Origin: Microbacterium oleivorans
GTDB taxonomy: Bacteria; Actinomycetota; Actinomycetes; Actinomycetales; Microbacteriaceae
Direction of reading: 5' to 3'
NCBI RefSeq assembly: GCF_001691565.1
Contig: NZ_MAYO01000003.1
Coordinates: 1,650,766-1,714,765, forward strand
DNA: 64,000 nt
Of the stretch, positions 8,100-16,234 are shown in pieces. Position numbers and translations under genes: made by a program. The notes beneath the pieces are model-generated. The model was not told where the DNA came from and searched no databases. It saw nothing but the letters and a program-made list of their open reading frames with translations. How positions within the stretch are numbered: position 1 is the stretch's first letter; every line of letters starts with the position of its first letter.

Positions 8100-8128
8100 T
8101 ATTCGTGCCGATCCACCCGAACGGATGC
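8100..8128 (-). promoter_or_regulatory. SigK-like ECF promoter of the fasciclin gene
   Basis: On the minus strand, GCATCC (8128-8123), a 17-base spacer and CGAATA (8105-8100). This differs by one base from the promoter known for mycobacterial SigK (CCATCC, 16-17 bases, CGAATA), which drives the fasciclin genes mpt70 and mpt83. Transcription would start about 50 bases before the start codon. No sigma factor or anti-sigma gene lies in this window. Confidence 0.75.
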
Positions 8129-8155
8129 ACTCTCCGCAAGATTTCTCGTGCGCGG

Positions 8156-9544
8156 TCACCCGAACAACGGCGCCACCGGCACATCGAGGTTCGCGCCGCC
8201 TCGATAGCGCGCGGCGACGTGGTTCTCGGGCAGGCGCGGTCCGCGCTCGAACAGACGCTCGCGCAGGGTCGGGCCGCCCTCGAGGAGTCGCCCGCGCCGG
8301 CGCAGCTCGGGCACGACCAACTCGGCGAAATCGCGTGCCGTGTCGAAGGAGTGGTACTGCCGGAGGTTGATGCCGTCGATGCCGTCCTCATCCAGCCACC
8401 GCTCGATCTCGTCGGCGACGACGGTGGGAGTACCCGCAACGAAGAAGCGACCCTCCCGTCCCGTCGCGATCCCGTCGAGGAGCTCGCCGATCGTCGTGCG
8501 GGGACCGACCGTCGGCACGGCGTCCGCGGCGACCCCCGACTGCGCCAGGGCATCGCGGACGAGGGTGTCGCGGGCGAAGGGGGTCGGGTCGAACGGGAAT
8601 CCGGCGTGGGCGAGGATGCCGTCGACGCTCGTGTTCTCGCGGTAGGTCCGCCACTTGTCGGCCGCTTCCTCCTCGGTGCGCCCCACGACGACTCCCGCCT
8701 GCACGATGAAGCGCAGGTCGTCCGGGCCGCGGCCGTGTCGAGCGGCCGCGGCGCGCATCTGCTCGACGTTGCGGACGAAGTCCGCCGTCGTGCGCCCGCC
8801 CGTGAAGACGAGCTCCGCATGGCGCCCGGCGAACTCGATGCCGGCGGGCGATCCCGTGGCCTGGTAGAGCACGGGAGTGCGCTGCGGCGACGGCTGGCTC
8901 AGGTGAGGACCCGCGACGCGGAAGTTCTCGCCCACATGGTCGACGTACCGGACCTTCGACGGATCCGTGTACGTCCGGGTCGTGGCATCCGCGATGACCG
9001 CGTCGTCGTCCCAGGACCCCTCCCACAGTTTGTAGACGACGTCGAGGAACTCGTCGGCGATCGCGTAGCGGCGGTCGTGCGGGATCTCCTCCGCCAGACC
9101 GAAGTTCCGGGCCGCGTTGGGCAGGTACGAGGTGACGATGTTCCACCCCACCCGCCCCCGGGTGAGGTGGTCGAGCGTCGACATGCGGCGCGCGAACGAG
9201 AACGGCGGCTCGTAGCTGGTCGAGAACGTGACCCCGAAGCCCAGGCGCTCCGTGACGGCGGCCATCGCGGGGATGACGAGGAGCGGGTCGTTGGAGGGGA
9301 TCTGCAGCCCCTCGCGGATCGCGGTCTCGGGGCCGCCTCGGAAGACGTCGTACGCACCGACGACGTCGGCGAGGAAGACCCCGTCGAACCCGCCGTGCTC
9401 GAGGATCTGCGCGAGCTCGATCCAGTACGAGATGTCGTTGATCCGGTGCCGGTTGTTGCCCGGCAACGACCACAGCCCGTGGGTGATGTGGCTGACCGTG
9501 TTCATCTCGAACAGGTTGAGGATGAGCTTCTTGCGCTCCGCCAT
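8156..9544 (-). CDS. NtaA/SnaA/DszA-type FMN-dependent monooxygenase
   Basis: A 462-residue luciferase-like monooxygenase of the NtaA/SnaA/DszA group. These use FMNH2 from a separate reductase to cleave C-S or C-N bonds, for example in sulfones or aminopolycarboxylates. Family features are the N-terminal LILNLFEMNTVSHITHGLW, DGVFLADVVGAYDVF, and GRVGWNIVTSY, which is characteristic of this group. The start ATG at 9544 is preceded by AAGGGA. A longer frame reaching 9607 overlaps the upstream gene and is unlikely. It is the last gene of a six-gene operon with a MetQNI-type importer and two SfnB-like flavoenzymes, so a desulfurising role on an imported organosulfur compound is likely. Confidence 0.88.
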   Translation of the reverse strand: MAERKKLILNLFEMNTVSHITHGLWSLPGNNRHRINDISYWIELAQILEHGGFDGVFLADVVGAYDVFRGGPETAIREGLQIPSNDPLLVIPAMAAVTERLGFGVTFSTSYEPPFSFARRMSTLDHLTRGRVGWNIVTSYLPNAARNFGLAEEIPHDRRYAIADEFLDVVYKLWEGSWDDDAVIADATTRTYTDPSKVRYVDHVGENFRVAGPHLSQPSPQRTPVLYQATGSPAGIEFAGRHAELVFTGGRTTADFVRNVEQMRAAAARHGRGPDDLRFIVQAGVVVGRTEEEAADKWRTYRENTSVDGILAHAGFPFDPTPFARDTLVRDALAQSGVAADAVPTVGPRTTIGELLDGIATGREGRFFVAGTPTVVADEIERWLDEDGIDGINLRQYHSFDTARDFAELVVPELRRRGRLLEGGPTLRERLFERGPRLPENHVAARYRGGANLDVPVAPLFG

Positions 9545-9582
9545 GCGGGTCCCTTCTGGACGGTTCGGGCTTCTTTGCGACT

Positions 9583-10776
9583 TCAGGCTTCGCCGGTGCT
9601 CCACCACCCGGGGACGGGGGTGTCGTTGAGCAGCAGGTCGCCGAGTGCGCGCGCTTTGAAGGCGAGCGGGTTGTGGGATGCCAGGGTCCGGGCGTTACGC
9701 CAGTGTCGGTCCAGGGCGAGGTCGGTGTCGACCGCACTGGCCCCGCCGACCTCGAAGAGCAGAGTGGCCGCCTCGAGCACGGCGGGGAGGACGACGAGCT
9801 GCGCGCGGGCGGTCGCCGCCTCGACGGGGGCGATCACGGCGCGCAGGGCATCGCCCGAGACGCCGGCCGACTGGGCGGCGGCCGACTCGTCGAGTCCTGC
9901 GACGGCGACCGTGAGCGCGGCATCCGCCGTGAACGACAGCGCCGACAGCCGGCCGACGGTCTCCTGCACGAGCGGATCCTCGCGCGCCGTCGCCGCCGAG
10001 GCGTGACTGTAGGTCCGAGTGCGTTTCCGGACGAAGGCGACCGCGTCGTCGACGATCGCGCGCCCGATACCCGCGGCAGCGGCCAACAGGACCAGCTGGA
10101 CGAACGCCCCACCGTGCGACGGACCGTCGACGGTGCGGCGGGCGACGGCATCCTCGTCGACGACGACCGAGCGGAAGACGGTCGTCCCGCTGCCGGTGAG
10201 GCGCTGACCGAAGCCGCGCCAGTCGTCGAGGACATCGACACCCGCAGCCGCCGTCGGCACGAGCGCCGCGACGAGAGCGCCGTCGTCGTCCTGGGCGGCG
10301 ACCGAGACGAGGTCGGCGAAGAGCGTTCCGGTGCTGTAGTACTTCGTACCGTCGAGCCGGAGTCCTCCGGCCGACTCCGTCAACGTCGTCGACAGCGTGC
10401 CGACTTTCGCCCCCGACCGCTCGTGCGTCGCGTTGCCGATGATGGCGCCGCCGGCGACCAGGGCGAGTCTGCGCGAGCGCTCCCCGGAGCCGGGTGAGAG
10501 GACTGTCCGATCGACGAAGGAGAAGTGCGAACGCAGCAGCTGTGCGAGGTTCGGATCGCGCCGACCGAGTTCGGCGAGCAGGGCGAACAGGACAGAGGGC
10601 GGCTCGCCGCCACCGCCGAACTCCGTCGGCACCGTCACCCGCGTGAACCCGGCATCCCGGAGCAGGGCGACCTCGTCGTGAGGCAGCCTGCGCGCGAGTT
10701 CGCGGGCGACGGCATCCCGTCCCACCTCGTCGAAGACGGGGGCGAAGCGTTGCACCGCATCGGCGATCCGGGTCAT
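9583..10776 (-). CDS. SfnB/DszC-like acyl-CoA dehydrogenase-fold flavoenzyme (second copy)
   Basis: A 397-residue protein with the acyl-CoA dehydrogenase fold, of the SfnB/DszC type used in sulfur acquisition. The N-terminal helical domain contains LRDAGFTRVTVPTEFGG. The middle domain contains LDGTKYYSTGTLFADL, close to the KxYxTG-ADW signature of flavin-dependent sulfur monooxygenases. The ATG at 10776 overlaps the stop of the upstream paralogue as ATGA. Its nearest relative in the window is that upstream gene, so the pair looks like a tandem duplication. Reduced flavin would come from a reductase encoded elsewhere. It probably oxidises a sulfur compound before the NtaA/SnaA-type enzyme acts. 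Confidence 0.85.
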   Translation of the reverse strand: MTRIADAVQRFAPVFDEVGRDAVARELARRLPHDEVALLRDAGFTRVTVPTEFGGGGEPPSVLFALLAELGRRDPNLAQLLRSHFSFVDRTVLSPGSGERSRRLALVAGGAIIGNATHERSGAKVGTLSTTLTESAGGLRLDGTKYYSTGTLFADLVSVAAQDDDGALVAALVPTAAAGVDVLDDWRGFGQRLTGSGTTVFRSVVVDEDAVARRTVDGPSHGGAFVQLVLLAAAAGIGRAIVDDAVAFVRKRTRTYSHASAATAREDPLVQETVGRLSALSFTADAALTVAVAGLDESAAAQSAGVSGDALRAVIAPVEAATARAQLVVLPAVLEAATLLFEVGGASAVDTDLALDRHWRNARTLASHNPLAFKARALGDLLLNDTPVPGWWSTGEA

Positions 10777-11954
10777 ACGAGCGCGACCTCCGCAGGACGG
10801 GAAGCCTCGGCGCCCGGCGCCTGCCACCCTGGCAGCCTGCCGGTGAGAGCGACCTGACCGAGCGCCCGCGTGCGCTGGATGACGGGATTGTGCGAGGCGA
10901 TCGTGCGGACGTTGCGCCAGTGACGGTCGAGCGCAGGGCCCCTGCCCACCGCCGATGCGCCGCCGACCTCGAACAACCTCGTCGTCGCGTCGAGCACGAG
11001 CCGCGGCACGAGCTCCTGCAACCGGAAGACGTCGAACTGGATCTCGCGCATCTCCGCTGCGGTCGCTCCACGATCGGCGGCCGCGCCCAGGTCGGCGGCG
11101 ACCGAGAGTACGAGCCGACGCGACGTCGCCGCCACGACGTCGAGCTCCCCCACCACGAGCTGCACGAGTGGGTCCTCGCGCGGGAGCGTCTCGCCCGCGA
11201 AGCCGAAGGTCCGCCGCCGCGGGGTCACGAACTCCACCGTGTCGTGGAGGGCTCGCTGGGCGACGCCGGCGATGACCGCGAGGAGGGTGAGTTGCAGGAT
11301 CGCCCCCAGGTGATGTCCGCGCGCCTCAGCGCCTTCGGCCGGCGACACGAGGATGCCGTCCTGGCCCATCGGCACACGGTCGAACACCGTCGTCCCGCTT
11401 CCCGTGAGCAGCTGCCCGAACCCGTCCCAGTCGTCGGTCGACCGAACGCCCGGGTGGTGGGCCGACACCGTGACCGCGACCCGCTCGTCCCCGTCGAGAG
11501 CGGCGAGGTGGATCCAGTCCGCGTAGATGCTGCCGGTCGTGTAGTACTTCGTCCCCGACAGCAGCGGCTCGCCGCTCGTGCGGTCGATCCGGGTTTCGAG
11601 GTGCGCCGTGGCGTGCCGCTCGGACTGCGCGTTGCCGACGAAGTCCCCCGCGAGGACACGGTCGAACCACGGCTGCGCCTGATCGATCGGTTGCAGTCGG
11701 AGCGACTCGACGAACGCGAGGTGACCGCGCCAGACGTGGCCGAGGCTGGGGTCCGCGGCGGACAGCCGGATGAGACGGGCGAACTGCTCTTCGAGCGCGA
11801 TCGGCGATCCGCCGGATGCCGCGGGCACCCGCCACGTGCCGAAGCCGATTTCGCGCAGCTCGGCGAGCTCCGCGGTCAGCAGGCGCCGCTCGCGCTCGCG
11901 CTGCGGCGCGTCGACCGCGATGCGCGCGAGGAGGTCGTCGAAACCCCGGGTCAC
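10773..11954 (-). CDS. SfnB/DszC-like acyl-CoA dehydrogenase-fold flavoenzyme (first copy)
   Basis: A 393-residue flavoenzyme paralogous to the next gene. The frame is open to 12305, but the start GTG at 11954 overlaps the permease stop as GTGA and begins VTRGFDDLL. Visible elements are LREIGFGTWRVPAASGG in the N-terminal domain, LSGTKYYTTGSIYADW in the beta domain, and a C-terminal helical bundle with RHWRNVRTIASHNP, which matches the corresponding segment of the paralogue (RHWRNARTLASHNP). Two such enzymes side by side could be specialised for consecutive oxidations or form a heteromer. The substrate is unknown. Confidence 0.85.
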   Translation of the reverse strand: MTRGFDDLLARIAVDAPQRERERRLLTAELAELREIGFGTWRVPAASGGSPIALEEQFARLIRLSAADPSLGHVWRGHLAFVESLRLQPIDQAQPWFDRVLAGDFVGNAQSERHATAHLETRIDRTSGEPLLSGTKYYTTGSIYADWIHLAALDGDERVAVTVSAHHPGVRSTDDWDGFGQLLTGSGTTVFDRVPMGQDGILVSPAEGAEARGHHLGAILQLTLLAVIAGVAQRALHDTVEFVTPRRRTFGFAGETLPREDPLVQLVVGELDVVAATSRRLVLSVAADLGAAADRGATAAEMREIQFDVFRLQELVPRLVLDATTRLFEVGGASAVGRGPALDRHWRNVRTIASHNPVIQRTRALGQVALTGRLPGWQAPGAEASRPAEVALV

Positions 11955-12616
11955 CGGTGCATCACTTTCCGCGCCACAGCGTTGCCGAGGAACTGGGCGA
12001 GCTGGACGAGCACGATGAGGGCGAGGACGACGATACCGACCGAGATCCAGTCGAAGCGCTGGTAGCCGTAGTTCATCGCGAGCGACCCGAGCCCGCCGCC
12101 GCCGAGCACCCCCGCTACTGCCGTCGCGTCGACGAGTGCCACCAGGATGTAGGTCAGCCCCAGTGTGAGTGGGCCGAGCGCCTCGGGCACGACGATCGTG
12201 AACAGCACCCGTGCGGGGCTCGCCCCCATGGCCGCACCCGCCTCGATCGACCCGGGACTGACCGCCACCAGGTTGGATTCCGAGACACGGGCGATGGCGA
12301 CGCACGCGACCATGATGAGCGGAATGGTCTGCGGCAGGGGGCCGAGCCCCGTGCCGAAGAGGGAGCGCGTCAGCGGGATCAGGGCGATGGCAACGATCAG
12401 GAACGGGATGGGCCGGATGACGTTGATGATCAGGTTCAGAATGGCGAAGATCGCCCGGTTCTGGAGGAGGTTGCCGGGGCGGCTCGCGTAGAGCAGCAGC
12501 CCGAGCAGCACGCCGATGACGGCGGCGCCGGCGAAGGCGACGACCACCATGATCCCCGTCTCGCCGACGGCGACCCAGAAGCGAGGGAAGAAGGCGTTCG
12601 GGTCGAAGTCACGCAT
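11951..12616 (-). CDS. MetI-type ABC transporter permease
   Basis: Membrane subunit of a methionine/organosulfur-type importer, about 221 residues with five membrane segments. The MetI EAA-like loop is visible as EAGAAMGASPARVLFTIVVPEA. The ATG at 12616 overlaps the end of the ATPase gene by eight bases. Together with the ATPase and the binding protein upstream it forms a complete MetNIQ-type system. The genes that follow code for sulfur-type flavoenzymes rather than methionine metabolism, so the cargo may be an alkylated sulfur compound or sulfonate rather than methionine itself. Confidence 0.92.
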   Translation of the reverse strand: MRDFDPNAFFPRFWVAVGETGIMVVVAFAGAAVIGVLLGLLLYASRPGNLLQNRAIFAILNLIINVIRPIPFLIVAIALIPLTRSLFGTGLGPLPQTIPLIMVACVAIARVSESNLVAVSPGSIEAGAAMGASPARVLFTIVVPEALGPLTLGLTYILVALVDATAVAGVLGGGGLGSLAMNYGYQRFDWISVGIVVLALIVLVQLAQFLGNAVARKVMHR

Positions 12617-13667
12617 GGACGACCTCCTTCCGGGCCGCTTCGGGCCCGGGGATCTCCGAGACGGTCGCCGTCCGGCGCAGACCCTCGATGGCGGCCTCCA
12701 CGGCGGCATCCGTTCCGAGCAGCTCCACGGTCAGACTGCCGAACAGACGCCCCTGCAGCTCGTCGACGCCGCCGAAGACGACGTTGACGTCGACGTCGTG
12801 CTCGCGCGCGACCCGCGAGAGGAACGGGTGGTTGGTGTCGCGGTCCTCGACGTGCAGCTGAACAAGCCTGCCGTGATGGACGGCACGGATCTTCTCCAGC
12901 GCCGCGGCCGACGGCAGGTGGTGCAGCACCGACGCCACGAACCGCCGGGTGGTGGGATGCCTCGGCGACGAGAACACGTCGTAGATCGAACCCTGTTCGA
13001 CCACCGCGCCGTCCTCCATGACCGCCACTTTGTCGGCGAGTTCGCGCACCACGTCGATCTCGTGCGTGACGAGCAGGATGGTGACGCCGTACTCCTCGTT
13101 CACCCGCCGGAGGAGGGCCAGGACCTCCCCGGTCGTCTGCGGGTCGAGCGCGCTCGTCGCTTCGTCCGAGATGAGGACGTCGGGTCGGGTGGCCAGCGCG
13201 CGGGCGATGCCGACGCGTTGCTTCTGGCCGCCCGACAACTGCGACGGGTAGGCGAGGGCCTTGTCTGTGAGTCCGACGAACCGCAGCAGCTCCTCCACGC
13301 GATCGAGGGTCTCCGCCTCGGACAGGCCCGCGAGCCGCAAGGGGTACGCGACGTTCTTGTAGACGTTCCGCGACTCGAGCAGGTTGAACTGCTGGAACAC
13401 CATGCCGATGCGCTGGCGCGCGGCGTAGAGGGCGCGGCCCTGCAGGGCCGAGATCTCGCGCCCGTCGACGACGACCCGGCCGCTCGTCGGCCGCTCCAGC
13501 GCATTGACTGTGCGCAGCAGGGTCGACTTGCCGGCGCCCGAGAAGCCGACGATCCCGAAGATCTCCCCCTTCTCGACCGTCAGGCTGACGTCGCGGAGGG
13601 CATCGACCCTGCGTCCCTTCGCTGTGAAGGACTTGGAGACGTTCTCGAAAGCGATGGCGGTGCTCAT
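12609..13667 (-). CDS. MetN-type ABC transporter ATPase with NIL domain
   Basis: A 352-residue ATPase of the methionine-type importer. Walker A reads GFSGAGKST (about residues 41-49), the signature motif LSGGQKQRV, Walker B VLISDEATSALD, and H-loop LLVTHEID. A C-terminal NIL domain (about residues 265-340) is present. In MetN of Escherichia coli this domain binds substrate and inhibits transport when the cell is replete. ATG at 13667 has GAGGAA upstream. It follows the binding-protein gene by 42 bases and overlaps the permease gene. Confidence 0.95.
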   Translation of the reverse strand: MSTAIAFENVSKSFTAKGRRVDALRDVSLTVEKGEIFGIVGFSGAGKSTLLRTVNALERPTSGRVVVDGREISALQGRALYAARQRIGMVFQQFNLLESRNVYKNVAYPLRLAGLSEAETLDRVEELLRFVGLTDKALAYPSQLSGGQKQRVGIARALATRPDVLISDEATSALDPQTTGEVLALLRRVNEEYGVTILLVTHEIDVVRELADKVAVMEDGAVVEQGSIYDVFSSPRHPTTRRFVASVLHHLPSAAALEKIRAVHHGRLVQLHVEDRDTNHPFLSRVAREHDVDVNVVFGGVDELQGRLFGSLTVELLGTDAAVEAAIEGLRRTATVSEIPGPEAARKEVVHA

Positions 13668-13709
13668 GGGTTCCTCATCTCAGCCGGTCGCGGTCGCGGA
13701 GGGCGGCCG

Positions 13710-14696
13710 TCAGTTCTTCGCGGCCTGCGTCTCGAGGTCGGCGAGCTTCGTCCGGAGCTGCTCGACCGGGACGTCGACGAGCACGACGGAGCCGTTGTTC
13801 TCCTTCTCGTTGGCCGCCGCCACGCGCTCGTCGGCGTAGACCTCCTTGAGGATCTTCCACGCGGGGTCGTCCTTGTTGTCCTCACGGGTGGCGATGACGT
13901 TCACGTAGGGCAGGTTCTGCTCGGAGAGCGCCTTGTCGAGGAAGAGCGCATCGTCGGAGCCGATGTTCTGGCTCGGGTCGAAGTACGACGTGCCCACGAC
14001 GACCGCGGCCAGGCTCGGGTCGGTGAACTGCTGCGCGATGGACTTCGCGGGGATCTCGGTGAACTGGAGCTTCTTCGGGTTCGCCGTGATGTCCTCGACG
14101 GCGGGGAAGTCGCCCTTGTCGGCCGAGAGGGTGATGAGGCCGGCGGACTCGAGGATGTTCAGGGCTCGGCCTCCGTTGGAGGGGTCGTCGGGGATGGCGA
14201 TCTTCGCGCCGTCTGCGATGTCGTCGAGGGACTTCGCGGTCGCGGAGAAGATCCCCCACTGCGTGATGATCGTGGAGAAGACGGGAGTGAGATCTGCGCC
14301 GTTCTCGGTGTTGAAGGCGCTCAGGTACAGGATGTGCTGGAAGGCGTTGGCGTCGACCGTGCCGGCGGCGAGTTCGGTGTTCGGCAGGACCCAGTCCTGA
14401 ACGTTGACCCACTCGATGTTCAGGCCCTTCTCGGCGGCGACTTCTTTGATCGCGTCCTGGAACGGGCTGTCCTCCGACACGGCGATCTTGACGTCGATCG
14501 GCTCGGTCGGGACGGCACCGCCGGCCGCGGCGGCATCGGCGGGCCGGAGCGCCGGGAGCGCGAGGGCGACTCCGCCGACGATCGCGCCGACCGCGACGAC
14601 GGCGATCGCGATCGCGATGCCGATGCGGGTGCGCTTCTTGTCACCCGCGACAGCGGCGCGGAGGTCGCTCTGCGGGGTCTGGTTCTGGTCGGACAT
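13710..14696 (-). CDS. MetQ/NlpA-family binding protein with transmembrane anchor
   Basis: A 328-residue solute-binding protein of the NlpA/MetQ family. The family fold is visible from about residue 65, with KIAVSEDSPFQDAIKEVA, YLSAFNTENG, and IAIPDDPSNGGRALNILESAGLI. Unlike usual MetQ proteins it has no lipobox cysteine. An N-terminal tail with KKRTR leads into a single hydrophobic helix (about residues 24-48), so it is probably held by a transmembrane anchor. ATG at 14696 has GAGGAGA upstream. It is the first gene of the six-gene sulfur operon. The TetR gene lies 190 bases upstream on the same strand. Confidence 0.92.
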   Translation of the reverse strand: MSDQNQTPQSDLRAAVAGDKKRTRIGIAIAIAVVAVGAIVGGVALALPALRPADAAAAGGAVPTEPIDVKIAVSEDSPFQDAIKEVAAEKGLNIEWVNVQDWVLPNTELAAGTVDANAFQHILYLSAFNTENGADLTPVFSTIITQWGIFSATAKSLDDIADGAKIAIPDDPSNGGRALNILESAGLITLSADKGDFPAVEDITANPKKLQFTEIPAKSIAQQFTDPSLAAVVVGTSYFDPSQNIGSDDALFLDKALSEQNLPYVNVIATREDNKDDPAWKILKEVYADERVAAANEKENNGSVVLVDVPVEQLRTKLADLETQAAKN

Positions 14697-14885
14697 GGGG
14701 TGGTCTCCTCGTGGTGAGTCGGGCGGGGATGTTCGCTGTGACTGCGACATTCCTAGCCCGACGCGACCTCGACGACGACGTGCGAGACGCTCCGTGACCG
14801 GTCGTTACCTTCCTTGACGCGCACGCACGCCAAGGGTCGACATCCGACCCCGCATCGTGGTAATCGCGTGCGCGCTCCAACGGGG

Positions 14886-15590
14886 TTACAGCGAGAGATC
14901 GACCTCGAGCCGGTCGAGGAGGATCTCGAGGGCGGTGTCGAACTCCGCCTTGCTGTGGTCCTCGCTGAGCAAGGGGCGAAGACGACGCACCTCGGGCGCG
15001 TCGTCCAAGGAGGACATCTGCGCCTCACCGGCGGGGACCGGACCGGTCTCCGTCTGACCCGCGACGGTTCCACCGACGTCGGCGCCGCGGACGGCGGCTT
15101 CCAGCAGAAGCTGGCCGATGAGGAAGCTGCTGAAGCCCCGGTAGGCGCCGACGGCCTGCTCGTCGGTGAACCCCTGCGCCAGGAGAACCCGCAGGAAGAT
15201 GTCGACGGCTTCGATGCTCCGCAGCGGCGGCCGGAGCCACGGTGCGGCAGGATGCCTCGTCGCGATCAGCGGGAACGCTTGGGGGTGCGCGACGGCGATG
15301 TCGCGCACGGCATGAGCGACGTTCTGCAGGAAGGTCTGCCAGTGGGCCTCCGCCTCGCGCTCCATGACGGCGACGAGCTCGGTCGTCAGCTCATCGACGA
15401 CGCCTTCGAGGAGATCTTCCTTCCCGTGCACATGACGGTAGAGCGACATCGCCTCGACACCCAGCTCGCTGCCCAGCGCGCGCATGGAGAGCCCCGCAGG
15501 TCCCTTGCGGTCGACGAGACTCAGCGCGGCGTCGATGATCGCGTCGCGACTCAACCTCGACCCGGACGGTCGATCAGACTGACTGCTCAT
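14886..15590 (-). CDS. TetR-family transcriptional regulator
   Basis: A 234-residue repressor with an N-terminal helix-turn-helix. AIIDAALSLVDRKGPAGLS is followed by MRALGSELGVEAMSLYRHV, and the C-terminal ligand domain is of the TetR class (TetR_C_1-like). The ATG at 15590 is preceded by GGAGG at five bases. A GTG four codons upstream is possible but less likely. It is divergent from the DUF7882 gene. Between them lies a perfect 15-base palindrome (15636-15650), the natural candidate for its operator. Whether it also controls the sulfur operon downstream is not clear, since no copy of the palindrome lies before that operon. Confidence 0.92.
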   Translation of the reverse strand: MSSQSDRPSGSRLSRDAIIDAALSLVDRKGPAGLSMRALGSELGVEAMSLYRHVHGKEDLLEGVVDELTTELVAVMEREAEAHWQTFLQNVAHAVRDIAVAHPQAFPLIATRHPAAPWLRPPLRSIEAVDIFLRVLLAQGFTDEQAVGAYRGFSSFLIGQLLLEAAVRGADVGGTVAGQTETGPVPAGEAQMSSLDDAPEVRRLRPLLSEDHSKAEFDTALEILLDRLEVDLSL

Positions 15591-15635
15591 GGGAGCCTCC
15601 ACTCCGATCCTCCCCCCTCGTACGCTCTTTTGTCT

Positions 15636-15650
15636 GCTTACGCCGTAAGC
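15636..15650. promoter_or_regulatory. Candidate TetR operator, GCTTACG-C-CGTAAGC
   Basis: A perfect palindrome of two 7-base arms around one base, in the 68-base gap between the divergent TetR and DUF7882 genes. It overlaps the -10-like TAAGCT (15646-15651) of the DUF7882 gene, so binding would block that promoter. Confidence 0.75.
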
Positions 15651-15651
15651 T
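15646..15651 (+). promoter_or_regulatory. -10-like hexamer TAAGCT before DUF7882 gene
   Basis: The hexamer ends seven bases before the ATG at 15659, which would give a leaderless mRNA. The right arm of the TetR palindrome overlaps it. Confidence 0.5.
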
Positions 15652-15658
15652 TGGTGGA

Positions 15659-15973
15659 ATGGGACGCTTGGCCTTCGGCAGCGAGACGGTCACGCTCGAT
15701 GACCGCCTCCTCGGTCATCTCGAGGTCGTGATGGTGACGAAACTCCGGCGTCGTGAGCCGTTCATCCTCACGTGGACCGTCGACCCCAGCCTCGGCAGCG
15801 GGCGCGTCTCGCGCTGGGTCGGCGTGTCGACGAGCTGGGATATCCGCTATCACTCGCGCGCGATCGGACCACTCAACCCCGAATGGATCGACGCGCTCAT
15901 GTCGACGGCCAACTCGCCCAGCGGGCTGCGGATCGTTCCCGAGCCCGGTCAGGACGACGCCGCCACCGGCTGA
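15659..15973 (+). CDS. DUF7882 family small protein
   Basis: A 104-residue cytoplasmic protein of the DUF7882 type, typical of Microbacteriaceae. The pattern is MGRLAFGSE, then DRLLGHLEVVMVTKLRRREPFILTW, then a WVG/IRY/NPEWIDALMSTANS C-terminal half. Such proteins are sometimes mislabelled as DNA-ligase related; nothing here supports that. The function is unknown. The high beta content and the DLRLLGHL/KLRR block suggest a small binding fold. No ribosome site is seen. A TAAGCT hexamer sits seven bases before the ATG, so the mRNA may be leaderless. It is probably repressed by the divergent TetR protein. Confidence 0.82.
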   Translation: MGRLAFGSETVTLDDRLLGHLEVVMVTKLRRREPFILTWTVDPSLGSGRVSRWVGVSTSWDIRYHSRAIGPLNPEWIDALMSTANSPSGLRIVPEPGQDDAATG

Positions 15974-16034
15974 TCCGACTGCCGACCACCGACGCGCGCT
16001 CAACCGGAGTCGGTGACTCACGAATCTCAAGAAC

Positions 16035-16064
16035 AGAAAAGCCCCGGCGAACCGGGGCTTTTCT
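16035..16064. terminator. Terminator hairpin with T/A tracts
   Basis: A perfect 13-base-pair stem AGAAAAGCCCCGG / CCGGGGCTTTTCT with loop CGAA. It lies just past the 3' end of tRNA-Ser(GCT) on the minus strand and after the DUF7882 gene on the plus strand. The T-rich arms support factor-independent termination in both directions. Confidence 0.9.
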
Positions 16065-16068
16065 CGTA

Positions 16069-16160
16069 TGGCGGAGACGGAGGGATTTGAACCCTCGGTC
16101 CCCGTGAGGGGACTCCACCTTAGCAGGGTGGTGCACTAGGCCTGACTATGCGACGTCTCC
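16069..16160 (-). tRNA. tRNA-Ser(GCT)
   Basis: A 92-base class II tRNA gene on the minus strand. The acceptor stem GGAGACG pairs with CGTCTCC. The anticodon loop CTGCTAA, flanked by CCACC/GGTGG, gives anticodon GCT (serine AGC/AGT codons). There is a long variable arm, the T arm is GGGTTCAAATCCC, and CCA is encoded. Confidence 0.95.
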
Positions 16161-16234
16161 AGGCATCCGACCGCGAACGGCGCGAACGCACCACGCAAGC
16201 ATAACGGGTGCGGGACGCGGATCCGAACCGGGCG

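Noticed and set aside
9583..11954. Possible frameshifted single gene for the two SfnB-like proteins.
   Set aside because: Each is a complete protein of about 395 residues with its own N- and C-terminal motifs. They are paralogues, not fragments.
12516..14717. Plus-strand frame of 733 codons over the MetQNI genes.
   Set aside because: It has charged repetitive composition and no recognisable domain, and lies antisense to three clear transporter genes.
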